Shown here: in pieces, positions 10,494 to 21,519 of the stretch
Layout of the letters: each line of letters opens with the position of its first letter
How positions within the stretch are numbered: position 1 is the stretch's first letter
Assembly (NCBI GenBank): GCA_037783545.1
Contig: JBBELK010000052.1
Span: forward strand, 1,054,001 to 1,118,000
Reading direction: 5' to 3'
DNA length: 64,000 nucleotides
Origin: Henricia sp. BOLD:AAB3569
Taxonomy: Eukaryota > Echinodermata > Asteroidea > Spinulosida > Echinasteridae
Made by a program: the position numbers and the translations under genes
Notes under the pieces: model-generated
Seen by the model: only the letters and a program-made list of their open reading frames with translations
Database searches by the model: none
What the model was told of the DNA's origin: nothing

Positions 10494-11245
10494 ATATAAA
10501 ACTATAGTGCTCAACTTACTTACGAGGGTGGACAACATTTTCGGTCTAGGGTCAGGGGCGGATCCAGGATTTTCTTCACCATGAAATGGTGAAGACAATA
10601 AAATGGCAAACGCGTAGCGCGAAGCCCTAACGGCGTTCAAGTTGGCCTTATGGGGCGAACAATTTTGGATTGTAGATTCTGTGGTGCGATTTCAGGCAAT
10701 ATTTAACCACTTTAAGCAGGGAAAAGTGTGATGTTATCTGAGGCAGATACCCCAACAGTTTCAAAAGTTATCGATAATTAATTATTTTTTAATTTTTTTG
10801 TAAAGGAAAGGGGAGCGGGCGTGCGCCCCCCATGCCGCCCCTGCTAGCTCTAGGCCTTCGTCAGGGTTGTGGATCTGGAATGCTTGAATGCAGGGAATTC
10901 GAAGTTTATCATACCCAGAGGCGCGAGCGTTCGATCCGCTGACCTTGAAGATGATGCGTTGCTCCATATCCAACTCGGTGTGTTGTTCAGTTAATTGCCT
11001 TGGTGTGCGTTGTCACCAATGCAACTTCCATATGCACTGCTGAACAACGCACCGAGTGGAGCAACGCCCATCTTCAAACTCGAAACGCTCGCACCTCTGG
11101 GTATAAACTTCGAATTCCCTACATAGCATTCAAGCATTCCAGATCCACAACCCTGACGAAGGCCTAGAGAGGCCGAAAATTTGGTCCACCTCTTAAGTTG
11201 AGCACTAGTTTTATATTTTTCAGTTTGCACTCTAGTTTTACACAC
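10494..11245. repeat. Foldback element with ~200-bp arms, interrupted by a CAGGGGCGG element
   Basis: The right arm (10995-11245) reads GAACAACGCACCGAGT, CCAGATCCACAACCCTGACG, then TAAGTTGAGCACTAGTTTTA. The left arm holds the reverse complements, split between 10494-10544 and about 10851-10990. The split is explained by an insertion at 10553-10843. Confidence 0.75.
10553..10843. mobile_element. CAGGGGCGG-TIR non-autonomous element (hAT-like) nested in a foldback
   Basis: It starts CAGGGGCGGATCCAGGATTT and ends CCGCCCCTG. TCTAGG occurs just outside each end (10545-10550 and 10849-10854). Internal words GCGTAGCGCGAAGCCCT and TTTTGGATTGTAGATTCTGT match 63300-63650. CAGGG starts are typical of hAT elements, but the clear duplication here is 6 bp rather than the usual 8, so the class is tentative. 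Confidence 0.65.
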
Positions 11246-11420
11246 ACCGTACCACTGGGTTTCCTTCAATTTTAAAGGCCTGGAACGTGTTCAGAAAAAT
11301 AGATTTTATTCTAACCTAACAATCACATAAAATAACTCCGGTCCCGATCCCCAAAATGGGCAAAAAACAAAATTGCAATCTCCAGTTTGGATATAAAGCA
11401 GCAAAAAGGTTGGTGTTACA

Positions 11421-11560
11421 GGCAGACTCAGTCTCTTTAATGCGCGCGTGAGACCAAATTCGTGCCACGAACTACGCAGCTCCATGCCTTTGTTATGGAG
11501 CTGCGTATTTCGTGGGACGAATTTGGCCTCACGCGCGCATTGACAATCATGTGCCTTTAA
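11421..11560. mobile_element. Palindromic MITE family P, copy 1 (diverged ends)
   Basis: A near-perfect palindrome centred on CAGCTCCATGCCTTTGTTATGGAGCTG, with arms reading AAATTCGTGCCACGAACTAC outward to GCGCGC. The ends are less conserved than in the other copies. It is one of eight copies in the window. Confidence 0.82.
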
Positions 11561-12431
11561 TTACTGTAATGCTTTATGGAATCTCAATACCCCAAAATGG
11601 GGGATCAAACCTTAATAATTCTTAGTACGACATGTTAGTTGATCTATTGGATCAGAAATAATTCCATGGCCTTAGACCTTTTAATTGGTAAGTGTTTTCT
11701 TAGAAAATCTTAAAATTTTCCCACTTTTAAAATCGAAATTTATATTTTTTTATCAAATCTGCATTCAATTAATAATGCTTGCACGTCATTTTCAGGGAAA
11801 AACTGCTACGACGCCTTGAACAAAGGCTACGCGGCGGCCAGCCGCGTTATTTTCTGCACGTGCGCGTACGTACCGCACCGATACGAACTGCGTACGTGTA
11901 AATAGTGATCTTGATTTGGTCACGAACCGTGTTTGGGCGAACTCATAATCCAGTCAGTGTGCGAACCACGGTGCGAACGCTAGCGGTCCGTACATGACGT
12001 GTAGCGCGCGGCGGTGCTTTTGATCTGTCATGTCTGTTGTCTTGTTAATGTTTTGCTCAGTTCTAAACGGTAGGCCTACATAAGTTTTATACTAGGCCTG
12101 ATTTTTAGGTCACGTCTAAAGTCTGATTGGTAAAATATAACAACCATGCATGACAACGAATTATTGTTCACGTGCATATGATTTTTAAGCCTATTTTGTT
12201 TTTGGTCATCGTCACAATGGTGCCGTTATGTTTCCCAACAGAATGAATGCCAGATCCCCAAAGCCAAAAAGGACCTTTTTAAAAGCACTTTAGGTATTTA
12301 TTTGAATGAAATTACCTCCTGGAATCAACAGATCATTAAATTCTAAGATATACTTTTCCCACTTGCACTTCTGTCGCAAATGTTGCATTTCTGTCTTCTG
12401 AGATAAATAAGTGATAAAATTACTGCATAAA

Positions 12432-12655
12432 AATAAAGTAATTACAAATTACCTAATTTGTAATTACGAATTACTTAATTTCATAATTACGAATTACTAA
12501 TTCGTAATTACTTAATTACGAATTACTAATTCGTAATTACTTAATTACGAATTATTTAATTCGTAATTATGGATTACTAATTCGTAATTACAGATTATTT
12601 AATTCGTAATCACGGATTATTTAATTCGTAATTACAGATTACTTAATTCGTAATT
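12432..12655. repeat. AT-rich palindromic minisatellite (TAATTCGTAATTAC)
   Basis: About 220 bp built from alternating GTAATTAC, GAATTAC and TTAATTCGTAAT words. Nearly every unit is self-complementary, so the tract can form many small hairpins. It adjoins a fragment of the Mutator-like family at about 12310-12430 (AAGATATACTTTTCCCACTT). Confidence 0.85.
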
Positions 12656-12802
12656 GGGTCTTTCCACGCTAATGGGCCTATTTGAAAAATTTGTCAATAA
12701 ATCCTTTCAGATGTCTTCAGTTTATCTCAAATTTCTCAAAGAAATTCCCTTGTACTGTTCTCAGGAGATAACTTTTGCCCAAAAAGGTAAGAAAATGCTG
12801 CT

Positions 12803-12948
12803 ACAACATACATTTCTGAAAAGCTTGTGTACAAATTTCCCCTTATACGTATGTAACTGGACAGACAAAAATGTCACACTTTTGTCTGTCCAGTTACATA
12901 CGTATAAGGGGAAATTTGTACATAAGCTTTTCAGAAATGTATGTTGTG
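12803..12948. repeat. Perfect-arm hairpin, 68-bp arms, 9-bp loop
   Basis: The left arm ACAACATACATTTCTGAAAA through GGACAGACAAAA (12803-12870) is mirrored by the right arm from TTTTGTCTGTCC to GTATGTTGT (12880-12948), with only one or two mismatches. The preceding GGTCTTTCCACG-TAA is shared with the 49877-50286 foldback. It is probably a young MITE. Confidence 0.85.
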
Positions 12949-13197
12949 AATTGGAATATTGTATGTTGTGAATTGGAATATTGTCTTGGAGGTACTAACA
13001 TTACAAATTTTGGGCTATGATCTTCACAAGATTGTCCTTTTCATGTAGGTCCTACAGCTTTAATATCACTGATAAAAGCCTGTGGTTGAAAGGGACCATG
13101 TTAGATGCTCTAGAGACTTCTGTGGAGCTCCCTGAAGAAACATGTATCTTGAATTGAAAACAATTATTTGTCCTTTTTAAAATGTTTTTGTTCATAG

Positions 13198-16100
13198 TGT
13201 CTAATGGAGCCAGTTACGGACTACAGCTCCCACAGTAGTGACAGTGGTGTTGGACAAGATTTGCTTGTAAGAACTGCCGCCTTGGACCAGACACGAGAGA
13301 ACAAAGGCATCGAGCTCCCTGTAAAACATGGCACACCATCTGGTATGCAGCGTGGAACCCTTCTTGAAAGATACCACCTCCACAACCACTCCAAGTCAAT
13401 AATTTGTCAAGACTGTGGCATATTCTTCACCTGTGATTCTTTTCTGAGTCACAGTCACGATAACCATGGCAGGAAGCGCCATCGTCCACCAGCTGATTCC
13501 CTAGAACTTGATATTTTGAATCCAGACACGAGACAGACGAGAGCTTGGGAAGAGTTCCTTGCAAAGATGGGACGCGTACCAAGGCACTTAAAGTCTAATA
13601 TTGATCCTGCTAACCCGCGTAATTCAACTGGCACAAGACAACTTTCTCCTGCTAGAACTGTTGAAACTCTCAATGATAAAAAAGTGAAAAGGGAGAGTAC
13701 GGACATATCAAATTTTGACAAAAATGTTCAGGAAACGGTGAATGCCTCTGAACGTCTGCTCAGGGAAACCTCTCAGTATCTTCATTCATCAGCCGAAAAA
13801 CTGAAGCACAGAAGGCAAAGATCCTTGAGAAATTACCAACTTCACCCTAAACCTCCTCCGTCTCGTGAGCCTGTGAATGACAGCTCTTTATCCTCGGGAT
13901 CTTCAGCAGATTACCAGCCAGTCATCAAAGATAAACTTTCAACCGGAGCACTCGCCAACAGGCCGAATCGCAAATTCCTCGAAAAGTACTTGGAGAAGAG
14001 CGGCGATAGCTTCCAACTTCTTACTGACTCTCTTTCATCTCTGAAACCATCAACTTTGAAATCCGATTCCTCGGTAACTAACTTGAGATCTGTACATGTC
14101 AGTGCTCCACATACACAACAAGAACTGTCGACATCAGAAGAGAAAGGAGAATGTGTGATCATGGACATACCTGCACCTTTGGAGGTACCGGTAGGTGGAG
14201 GAGGAGATGCACTTTTAGGCATTTTACAAGCAACATCAAGATCGACCAGTCCAGGAAAGTCAATGCAAGGAAAAAGCATCATACTGCAGGAGCCTTGTGA
14301 TCAAAATGGTGAGCAGTTGTGTAGTACATTGTGTATGTACATGTACAGGCAATTCCTCAAAACGAGCCTGGTGTTTGATTCTGAATAACCTTTGAAATAT
14401 CTACAAACAGGGCCGCAGTAAACTGGGTTGAGGACCCAAAAATTACAGTTTGGGTGAGGACTTAAAAATTACAGTTGAATCGAAACTTGGAAAATTTCTG
14501 ACAACAATTTGCCACCCGGACAAAAAAACTTGCCACCCGGATGAAAATATTCAAGTCGTCTCTCTAGAAACACTTAAAGGTCAAGTCTGTTTTGAACAGT
14601 GCCCTCACATGGCAAACGTTGGGTTGGTCACTGTTCTCCATGTGAGGGCAGTGTTCAGCGTGCCCCGAAAAATAGCGACTAGTGGAGAACCCCCCCTCCC
14701 CCGCTGCCGGCCTAACTGTTGAAAAGTGGTCACAGTACAGCACTACATATTTGTTTTGCAAGGCTGGTTCTATTAGTTCATGTACTTCATCATATGAATG
14801 AGGAAAATTAAATGCAAATTTGGCATTCCACCCCAAATTCTATGCTTTGAATAGGTGAAGAGTTGAGTTAGTTTCAACTTGCATGAATATTTGCTGCGAA
14901 ATTTATGAAGTATTCACTTTCTCATAAACGGACCTTCCGTTAAAAATTATCAAATGCACAACTTACATGTATATTCTGAAGTTTACAAACTTCTTTTTTC
15001 TGCAGATCCATTATTCATAATCCAGACAGCACAGGAATTACTCACGCTTGCAGCACATAGGATGCAGGAAAGACCACAGAACAATCAAGGTAAGGAATGT
15101 TGTGGTACAAATTGTTTGGTACCGATATTACAAAATCAATATTTAAAAGCAACCACTTTTCGACTTGCTGTGCAGTCACCAAGTGCATCTGCGCTTTTTG
15201 TTTTGAGCATTTCTAAGTCGGGCGCGTAGGCATGTAGAACACGGCAGCATCATTCAAATTTTTATCCCACGCGATATTGGCGTCAATGTAGACAATGGAT
15301 TGCCCACTGCAGTGCAGCTTCCATGTTAAATTTGCTTGTAGCGAAAACGTCAAACACTAAATTGTTTTCTGAAGTATTACTGCATCTATGTGGCTGAAAT
15401 TTCTACAAGGTAGTTTATCACGATTATTCTTCAGGGGCTCTCCAAATTTGTCACCATTTTCACAGTTCTACAGAGCGTAGTATTTTTCAAGACACGCACC
15501 CCCCACCCCCCTCAGCCCCCACCCCCCTTTCCCCCCACCCGAAATATTAGGAATTGTTTGTCACTACCATGAAATGTCAACATTTTACGTGTATGTATTT
15601 TTTTTTTTAATACACTTCTTTCCTAGCAACACCAAACAAATAAATACAAAAGTTTACCAATCATGCAATCTGTCTTGAATGTGTGGGCAAAGCTTAATTA
15701 TTATTATTATTATTTTTTTTGGAAGATGGCATTGATTGGCAGAAGAAATACGAAGCTGAGAAGGAACTGAGCAAGGAAAAAGACAGAAAAATCCAAGAAT
15801 TGGAGGGTGAGTTAATGGGGCTTTCAGAGGGCTGAAGTGACTTTTCACGTTGACCTATGGACATTGGAAGAATCACTTTCAGTCGATCGCAAAAACATGG
15901 CGGCCGCCATCAAATCAGTGTTGGATTCTCTACTTTAGCCATTTTACACATGTCAGAAATCCCATGACCACATTTAAGTCAAAATAAAACTTTGAAAAAC
16001 AAACAATGCACGTCGTTCTCGTCTCAAATGCTGTGCAATAATCAGTTTCTCCCAATGAATCTTCCAAACAGCAGAGCACTCGTCAAACCTGCACCATAGA

Positions 16101-16494
16101 ATTTTAGCCTTGAACATCAAGTTTCCCTCAGATACAGTTTATTTGGTTTTTGAATTCACTACATGAAGAGGAACGATCATCAGCCATGCTGCACACGGTA
16201 CACTCGGTTGTTCCCACAGTGACATTCACATTTAATGCCACCAAATTAAGTTGTCCTTGAGCTGAAAGCACAGCCAAACACATGTAGGCCAATGCAAATA
16301 AGGGAGGCATGTGGGGAAAGAATTTTACAGCATTAAGACAATTCATGTGAACAAATTGTCAGTGTGCACCGCTATGTATATTTAGAGTAATTTTTATTTC
16401 ATATTCCAAACCACTAGGACAGTTACTGAACGAGCAGAGGAAGAGGAAAGAAGCAGAGATCCAGCTTAGAGCCAAACGTTTGCAGAACCTCTAG
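13198..16494 (+). CDS. Unrecognised protein with Cys/His motif and C-terminal coiled coil (four exons)
   Basis: Exons 13198-14308, 15006-15089, 15726-15806 and 16418-16494 join in frame. All internal junctions are GT-AG with donors GTGAGC, GTAAGG and GTGAGT. From ATG 13204 the product is 448 residues. A possible zinc-binding motif lies at about residues 69-89: CQDCGIFFTCDSFLSHSHDN (C-x2-C plus His pairs). The middle is long, low-complexity and Ser/Pro-rich, so probably disordered. The last 75 residues (KKYEAEKELSKEKDRKIQEL, then NEQRKRKEAEIQLRAKRLQN) look like a charged coiled coil. Exon 1 starts at a TTCATAG acceptor, so there is probably an upstream exon. The frame is open to that acceptor (two codons), and translation could begin earlier. 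ATTAAA at 16592 may be the poly(A) signal. No family was recognised. Confidence 0.82.
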
Positions 16495-16591
16495 TATTTG
16501 GTATTTCTCTTTTCTATTTAATGTAAGAGTACATTTTTAGTGTCAAATTTAGCTTATGTTGCTTCGACCCTGAACAAAGTTCTCTCCTTGA

Positions 16592-16597
16592 ATTAAA
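16592..16597 (+). promoter_or_regulatory. Candidate poly(A) signal ATTAAA
   Basis: ATTAAA about 100 bp after the stop codon of the 13198-16494 gene. It is the first such hexamer downstream. Confidence 0.4.
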
Positions 16598-16599
16598 GA

Positions 16600-17110
16600 T
16601 AGATTACAAACGGGTTATCTCCATGTGTAATTGAGGATGTGTATGATAAAAAACAACCTGTGTATAAATCAACCCAGTATCTCACCTATATGCTCCGAGA
16701 AAACAATGAAAATGTGTCCATGCCTTCAAGAAATTGTGCAAAGTCACCATCCTATTTTAGGCTGATCCCTTGGAAACAGTGCATAGAAAATGCAGCCATG
16801 ATACCACGGTAGTCAGGGACCAATCATGAGGCCTACTCAAACTCGACCAATATGTTAGTTGCATTAGCATCTTATAATGCTCATGAAACCTTTATAAAGG
16901 GGCCACCTGTTTAAAGTAGCCAGTTTTTACGGTCCTGAGGGTGGCCACTATACAGTATTGGTAATTCCCAAAATTAGGGGTCCAAAAGTGTGACATGCTT
17001 TTAAAGATTTTCAAGTGTGTTTAGTGATTGAAAGTGGTTTTCCAGTAGAAAATATTTATTTTTATTTCCATAAATGCCACTTAAATTTAACGTTTGTGTG
17101 TGGATAAGGC
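16600..17110. other. Intergenic, nothing recognised
   Basis: No open frame, tRNA or repeated motif stands out between the 3' end of the coiled-coil gene and the 17118 element. Confidence 0.5.
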
Positions 17111-17117
17111 ACCAAGG

Positions 17118-18069
17118 CAGGGCTGCCAACACTCACGCATTGAGCGTGAGACTCACGCATTTTACTTCATTCTCACGCTCTCACGCACGCATGACATTTT
17201 CTCACGCTTAAAAAAATTACCCTCTCAAAAAAAAAAAGTAATGCCGATCGATCTGTTTCGGTACCTACCAATCGCATCCGCTAGTATCGATGCCCTCTGT
17301 TGACAGCTCCAACTAAATCATGTGGTCTGGTGCTTTTCTTTTCGCGCAATCAGTATGGCTTCTCTGAAAGGGGGTATTGGTACCCAACTCATTTTAGTCA
17401 TCAATCCGAACAGAACAGAAAAAAAGGTGAATGCCATCGTTCATGTATCACGCGCTGGATCTGTGGAGTTGGCATTTTTTTCATCGCAAACAATATTCCG
17501 TTGTGCATTGCAAGGATCGCGGCATGGATTATTTGCAAAGGAAAAATTTGAGGTGTAAGTGGACATCGTCGGAAAAGTAGTGGGCAAACAAATTTGAGAA
17601 ACAAAAAGAGTTGAGAAAAGTTTTTGTGTACAAAACTGGCTGAAAATAAGTATTTTTTAAGTCTAACAAAAATAATTCCACGTAAATTTGTTTTTTCCTA
17701 TCAAATAGTGAAAGACATTTGAGGTGAGAAAAGCTAATGGTCAACTGAATATCTCAATTATTACCCATGACACTTTCACCTCCAAGGAGATTCACCTAGT
17801 GAGCTGAAAAGGGAATTGGGTTTTGATGAATGAAAACTTTTGGGTCTGAGACTGAACTAATAGAACTAGAGGGATAAAAATTTCTATGCCAGAGGCACTT
17901 TTATGCGACAGATTGGACCATTTCTACCTAAAAAATGAAAAAGCTCCGTATCGTGGGGGAACCCCCCTCCCACACCCTCCATCCTTCCCTCGGTCGCGAT
18001 TGTCCCTCGGCCCCGCGCACTCACTCACAAAATCTTACTCTGAACTTTGACTCAATGTTGGCAGCCCTG
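17118..18069. mobile_element. Non-autonomous DNA transposon, CAGGGCTGCCAACA TIRs, 6-bp TSD
   Basis: It starts CAGGGCTGCCAACA and ends TGTTGGCAGCCCTG, flanked on both sides by CCAAGG (17112-17117 and 18070-18075). Subterminal ACTCACGCAT and GCGTGAGA repeats follow the left end, and ACTCACTCACAAAAT precedes the right end. A 78-codon open frame at 17322-17558 matches no transposase I know. The TIR start resembles hAT elements. Confidence 0.72.
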
Positions 18070-18119
18070 CCAAGGTTAATGCTAACTCATTCTACAGCTA
18101 AATTTGTATTGGCGTAGGT

Positions 18120-18950
18120 AACCCGGGACACCAAATTCCTATTCAATATAATGGAACAAATTATGAGCCTGCCCTTTATGGTCTGTTATTTCAAATATTT
18201 GTCAGTAATCACAGAACAAAATATTCAAGAAATTGGTGCTGTCCCCTGTACTCACAGGCCAGTCTGTCAAAAGAATATGTGATCATGAGTGGCGAATTTT
18301 GATGCACTGGGACACCAAAGGTTTTGGACCCCTAATTTTTGGAATTACCCATATAGTTTCATTGTATATAAAGCTCTTTCTGACATAAACTCCTTTTTTT
18401 CTAGTTCCTGCCATTATTCTTTTGATTGTTTATCCATTGGTTATTGCTCTGCCTCTCTCACAGAATGCTATATTGACAGTTTACTCTAGACCCCATGTTA
18501 TGCCATTTATGTTTAATGCATGGCATTGCCACCATGGAGAAGCATAAACATCACCCTAGTAGCACAATGTATTGCACACTGATAATAATCAATGCCATGA
18601 TGGGGGGTAAAGTGCCAGGTATTTAATTCATCTTCCCTGCAGATGCAAAGGCTTAAACTTAAAGCCAATACTGTTTGCAGTTTCTCCAAATTTTACTTCA
18701 CAAGTTGACAAGAAAAACCCAAACCAAAGGTGTTGATAGCAATGGTAACAAACACCGTATAATTTTTCCTGTGTAAAATGGTACCTTTTGGGGAGAAATT
18801 GCCAACTGAAGGATGCTTCAAAAAGAAATCATCTGCAGATGCTTTTTTTTAACCATTCATTCAACACAAAAAAACATGCATGGATTGTTAAGGTTTTCTG
18901 ACGTATTACTGCATCTTGGCCTATGTGGCTGAAATTTCTACAAGGCAGTT
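18120..18950. other. Intergenic, no supported gene
   Basis: AT-rich sequence with short chance frames only. The phrase TGTGGCTGAAATTTCTACAA near 18922 also occurs at 15393, marking an old low-copy repeat. Confidence 0.45.
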
Positions 18951-18953
18951 ATT

Positions 18954-19316
18954 GTGGGGTACCGTGGCCGAGTGGTTAGGAACATTGACCCGCAATCATG
19001 GGTGAAAACTTGTGGTTGCGGGTTCGAATCCGGCTGCGGTACCTGTGCCCTTGGGCAAGGCACTCGACCACACTTGCTCCATCCTTCGGAAGGGATGAAA
19101 AGCCGTTGGTCCAATGTGTTAGGTAATGGTAACGCACTCTAAAGATCCCAGAGCATTCTTTCGTAAAGAGCAAGGGGATATTCCCCGGTCATTTCTAATT
19201 CGAATTCTTCATGTGTTTCCTCACGCTTGCGAGTGACAGTGCAATGAGCACTATTGAGGAATCCTTGGTATAAATACCAGAAAGAAATAATAATAATAAT
19301 AATATAAATAATCAAG
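18954..19316 (+). mobile_element. Full-length class II tRNA-derived SINE (+)
   Basis: The head folds like a tRNA with a long variable arm: acceptor GGTACCG pairs with CGGTACC, A box GTGGCCGAGTGGTTAGG, B box GCGGGTTCGAATCCGG. The unrelated body includes CTTGGGCAAGGCACTCGACC and CCATCCTTCGGAAGGGATGA, and the tail is (AAT)n. Antisense relatives are at 30162-30354, 43236-43564 and 50395-50710. The Leu/Ser-like head is the pol III promoter. Confidence 0.88.
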
Positions 19317-19319
19317 TTA

Positions 19320-20720
19320 TGTTAATGATGCTGTTCCTGTTTTAAAAAGTTTTTCAATCATGTAATCTGTCTTGAAGTATTTATCTTAAATAACAAATGA
19401 GTAGCTGAACAAAATCATGATATTGTTTGGTAGGTCAGGTTTTCATTATTGTGGTTCAAAGGTACAAACGTCATTTACCAATTCTGCATAGTTTTTGTTT
19501 GCACACTGTGTTTACTCTTGTGTGCTTTCCCACGGTAGGGGGTCCTTACAGATGTGTACACATATGTATTGTCTGTCTGATATTGAGCTGTGTTTCACAA
19601 TGGATGAATCATAAGCATTGATCATGTGGTATGGTTGCTTTTGTGCTTGTTCATCCAGTCAATTGCAGTGACTAGTTTCTGCCAGTCCGGACCGGTTTGC
19701 TGGGAATGTATATATATTCACCTTAAATTTAATTACAGTTTTCAGTGCCCTGCTGTAGTTTTTGGCCAAGCCTGAATAAATTACTGTATATTATTAGCAG
19801 AGGTTGGGAGAAAAATCATGTGGTCATTAGGCACCACACAACATACATGTATACATGCATACTGTTCGTTCCTGCACCTACTTTTATGATATCCGTCTAT
19901 CCTCATAATGTAATGAATGTGGTCGACGCACCAGTCTAACTGTGTGAAAATGTATGCTTTTCACAGGACTAATGAGACAAGCTATAGTGGTTAAAAAAAA
20001 GGGCCTAGATATTTTCCTCCAGAATAGACAGACGAGGTGTGACGTGGTTGCCATGGTAATTGGGCTGTAAACATGGCCGTCAGAAAAAAAGTACCATTGC
20101 AAAAGCACAGGGACAAGGTTCAGTGATTTTTAGTGTAGAGCCATTGCCTAGGCAATTAACAAAAGATGACGTATTCACTTCGGCAGTCTATTAAAGTGTA
20201 CATTGTAATTCCATCAGTTCAAACATTAGAGGGAATCAGTTAAACAAAAGTTAAGCAATAAAGGTTTGTTGTAAACATGAACAATTTTCATGAAGCAAGG
20301 AATTGTTGCGTCGGTCAAAACGATGTTAAGTCGGAGTAATTTTGCCCATTCACGTTGCAGTATGCACTCTATATGCTAAGCGCACTTCCCCGAGGCACAC
20401 TGAAACGCATAGCGTGCTAGGACGAGACTCGAACCCACAAACATTTTATTGATGGTATTAAGATGGTACTTTGTGTAGAAAATTAACAACTGAAGATGGT
20501 TTTTATCGATTAACACAAAAACTATGCATGAATTTTAAAACTTGGCATTGAAACTAGAATGGAATGTTTGGAATTATATTTTGTATGTGGTTTGTATTAC
20601 CTCTGTAATCTGGTATGTCAATAACTCTCAGTCCTTGACTGTGACCCTAAACTTGCCAGGAATTGCTGGCTGCCAGTCAAGAATTTGTTAATCCTTTCAG
20701 TGTGACCTTTGTGTCTGCTT
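19320..20720. other. Intergenic with scattered fragments
   Basis: No gene supported. A short antisense SINE fragment is at about 20365-20440 (GACTCGAACCCACAAAC). A 17-codon frame in good context starts at 20073 (MAVRKKVPLQKHRDK, then a possible donor AAG|GTTCAG), but no following exon was found. Confidence 0.4.
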
Positions 20721-20724
20721 CGGT

Positions 20725-21516
20725 TTAAAGGTACACACCGGCTTCGTTGGGCTCGAAATTGACCCATACCAGATTCTGAATGCCCTTCCGTAATAAACTG
20801 AACATATCCTGTAAAGAAACCACAGAATTTTGCCGTTTTTGAGCAATTTAAAAAATACAGAGGTCACGTGACTTTTTGGAACCAGATCCTGGTTCCGAAA
20901 AGTCACATGGTCTTGCGAGTTAGTTTTGTGTCCAGTCGCATGAAAGTTTCTTACTGCAGAACTTAACTGCACCAAATTTAACTCTGATTTGTCTACAATA
21001 TTTATAAGTAGTTGACAAAAGAAGACTATTTAATATACAGGTATGAAACAAAGTTGTATGAAAATTCGAACAGAAATTTTTGTTTCGAGTCCGGAGAATG
21101 GACTCGGCGAGCGCGTGCTAGTATAGCAAATATCCCGAGTGCACACATGGCGGGTTGGTTGGTGTACATGTACGTTCGTGAAGAAAAAACATGATGCTAA
21201 CTTCTCCAGAGAAAGCGAAATTAATAATCGGTCGTCCGGGCTGTCCAGTGAAATTGTGATCAGAAAATTGGAGATATCCCGAGTAGGAAAAGAGCGAATC
21301 GTTTGTGACAAAGTCGTGAGGCTCGCACGTAGTTGCAACGGCTGGTAAAGCGTATAACCCGTCTTTTGACCGTTTTTGTTAATTTTGCACTTCTTTAGTA
21401 AAATACGGGATATATTTTGACGATTTTTGTTTTTTTCACAACGACCATCAAAAAAGTATTGTCAATGCTGCTACATCACTAAATCATGTAAACAGTAGGC
21501 TGGTGTGTACCTTTAA
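20725..21516 (+). mobile_element. TTAA-bounded element, TTAAAGGTACACACC family, copy 1
   Basis: A 792-bp element with TTAA at both ends and inverted termini AAAGGTACACACCGGCTT and GGCTGGTGTGTACCTTT. It is colinear with 50728-51547, including GGAACCA-GATC-TGGTTCCGAAAAGTCAC hairpin words. The plus strand near 21220-21348 encodes an open stretch shared with the other copy ([20 protein letters not shown] and on to RSCNGW, stop). Confidence 0.83.
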
Positions 21517-21519
21517 GAG

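Noticed and set aside
20073-20126. 17-codon frame MAVRKKVPLQKHRDK in good start context
   Set aside because: A possible donor follows, but no matching acceptor or exon was found within the window.
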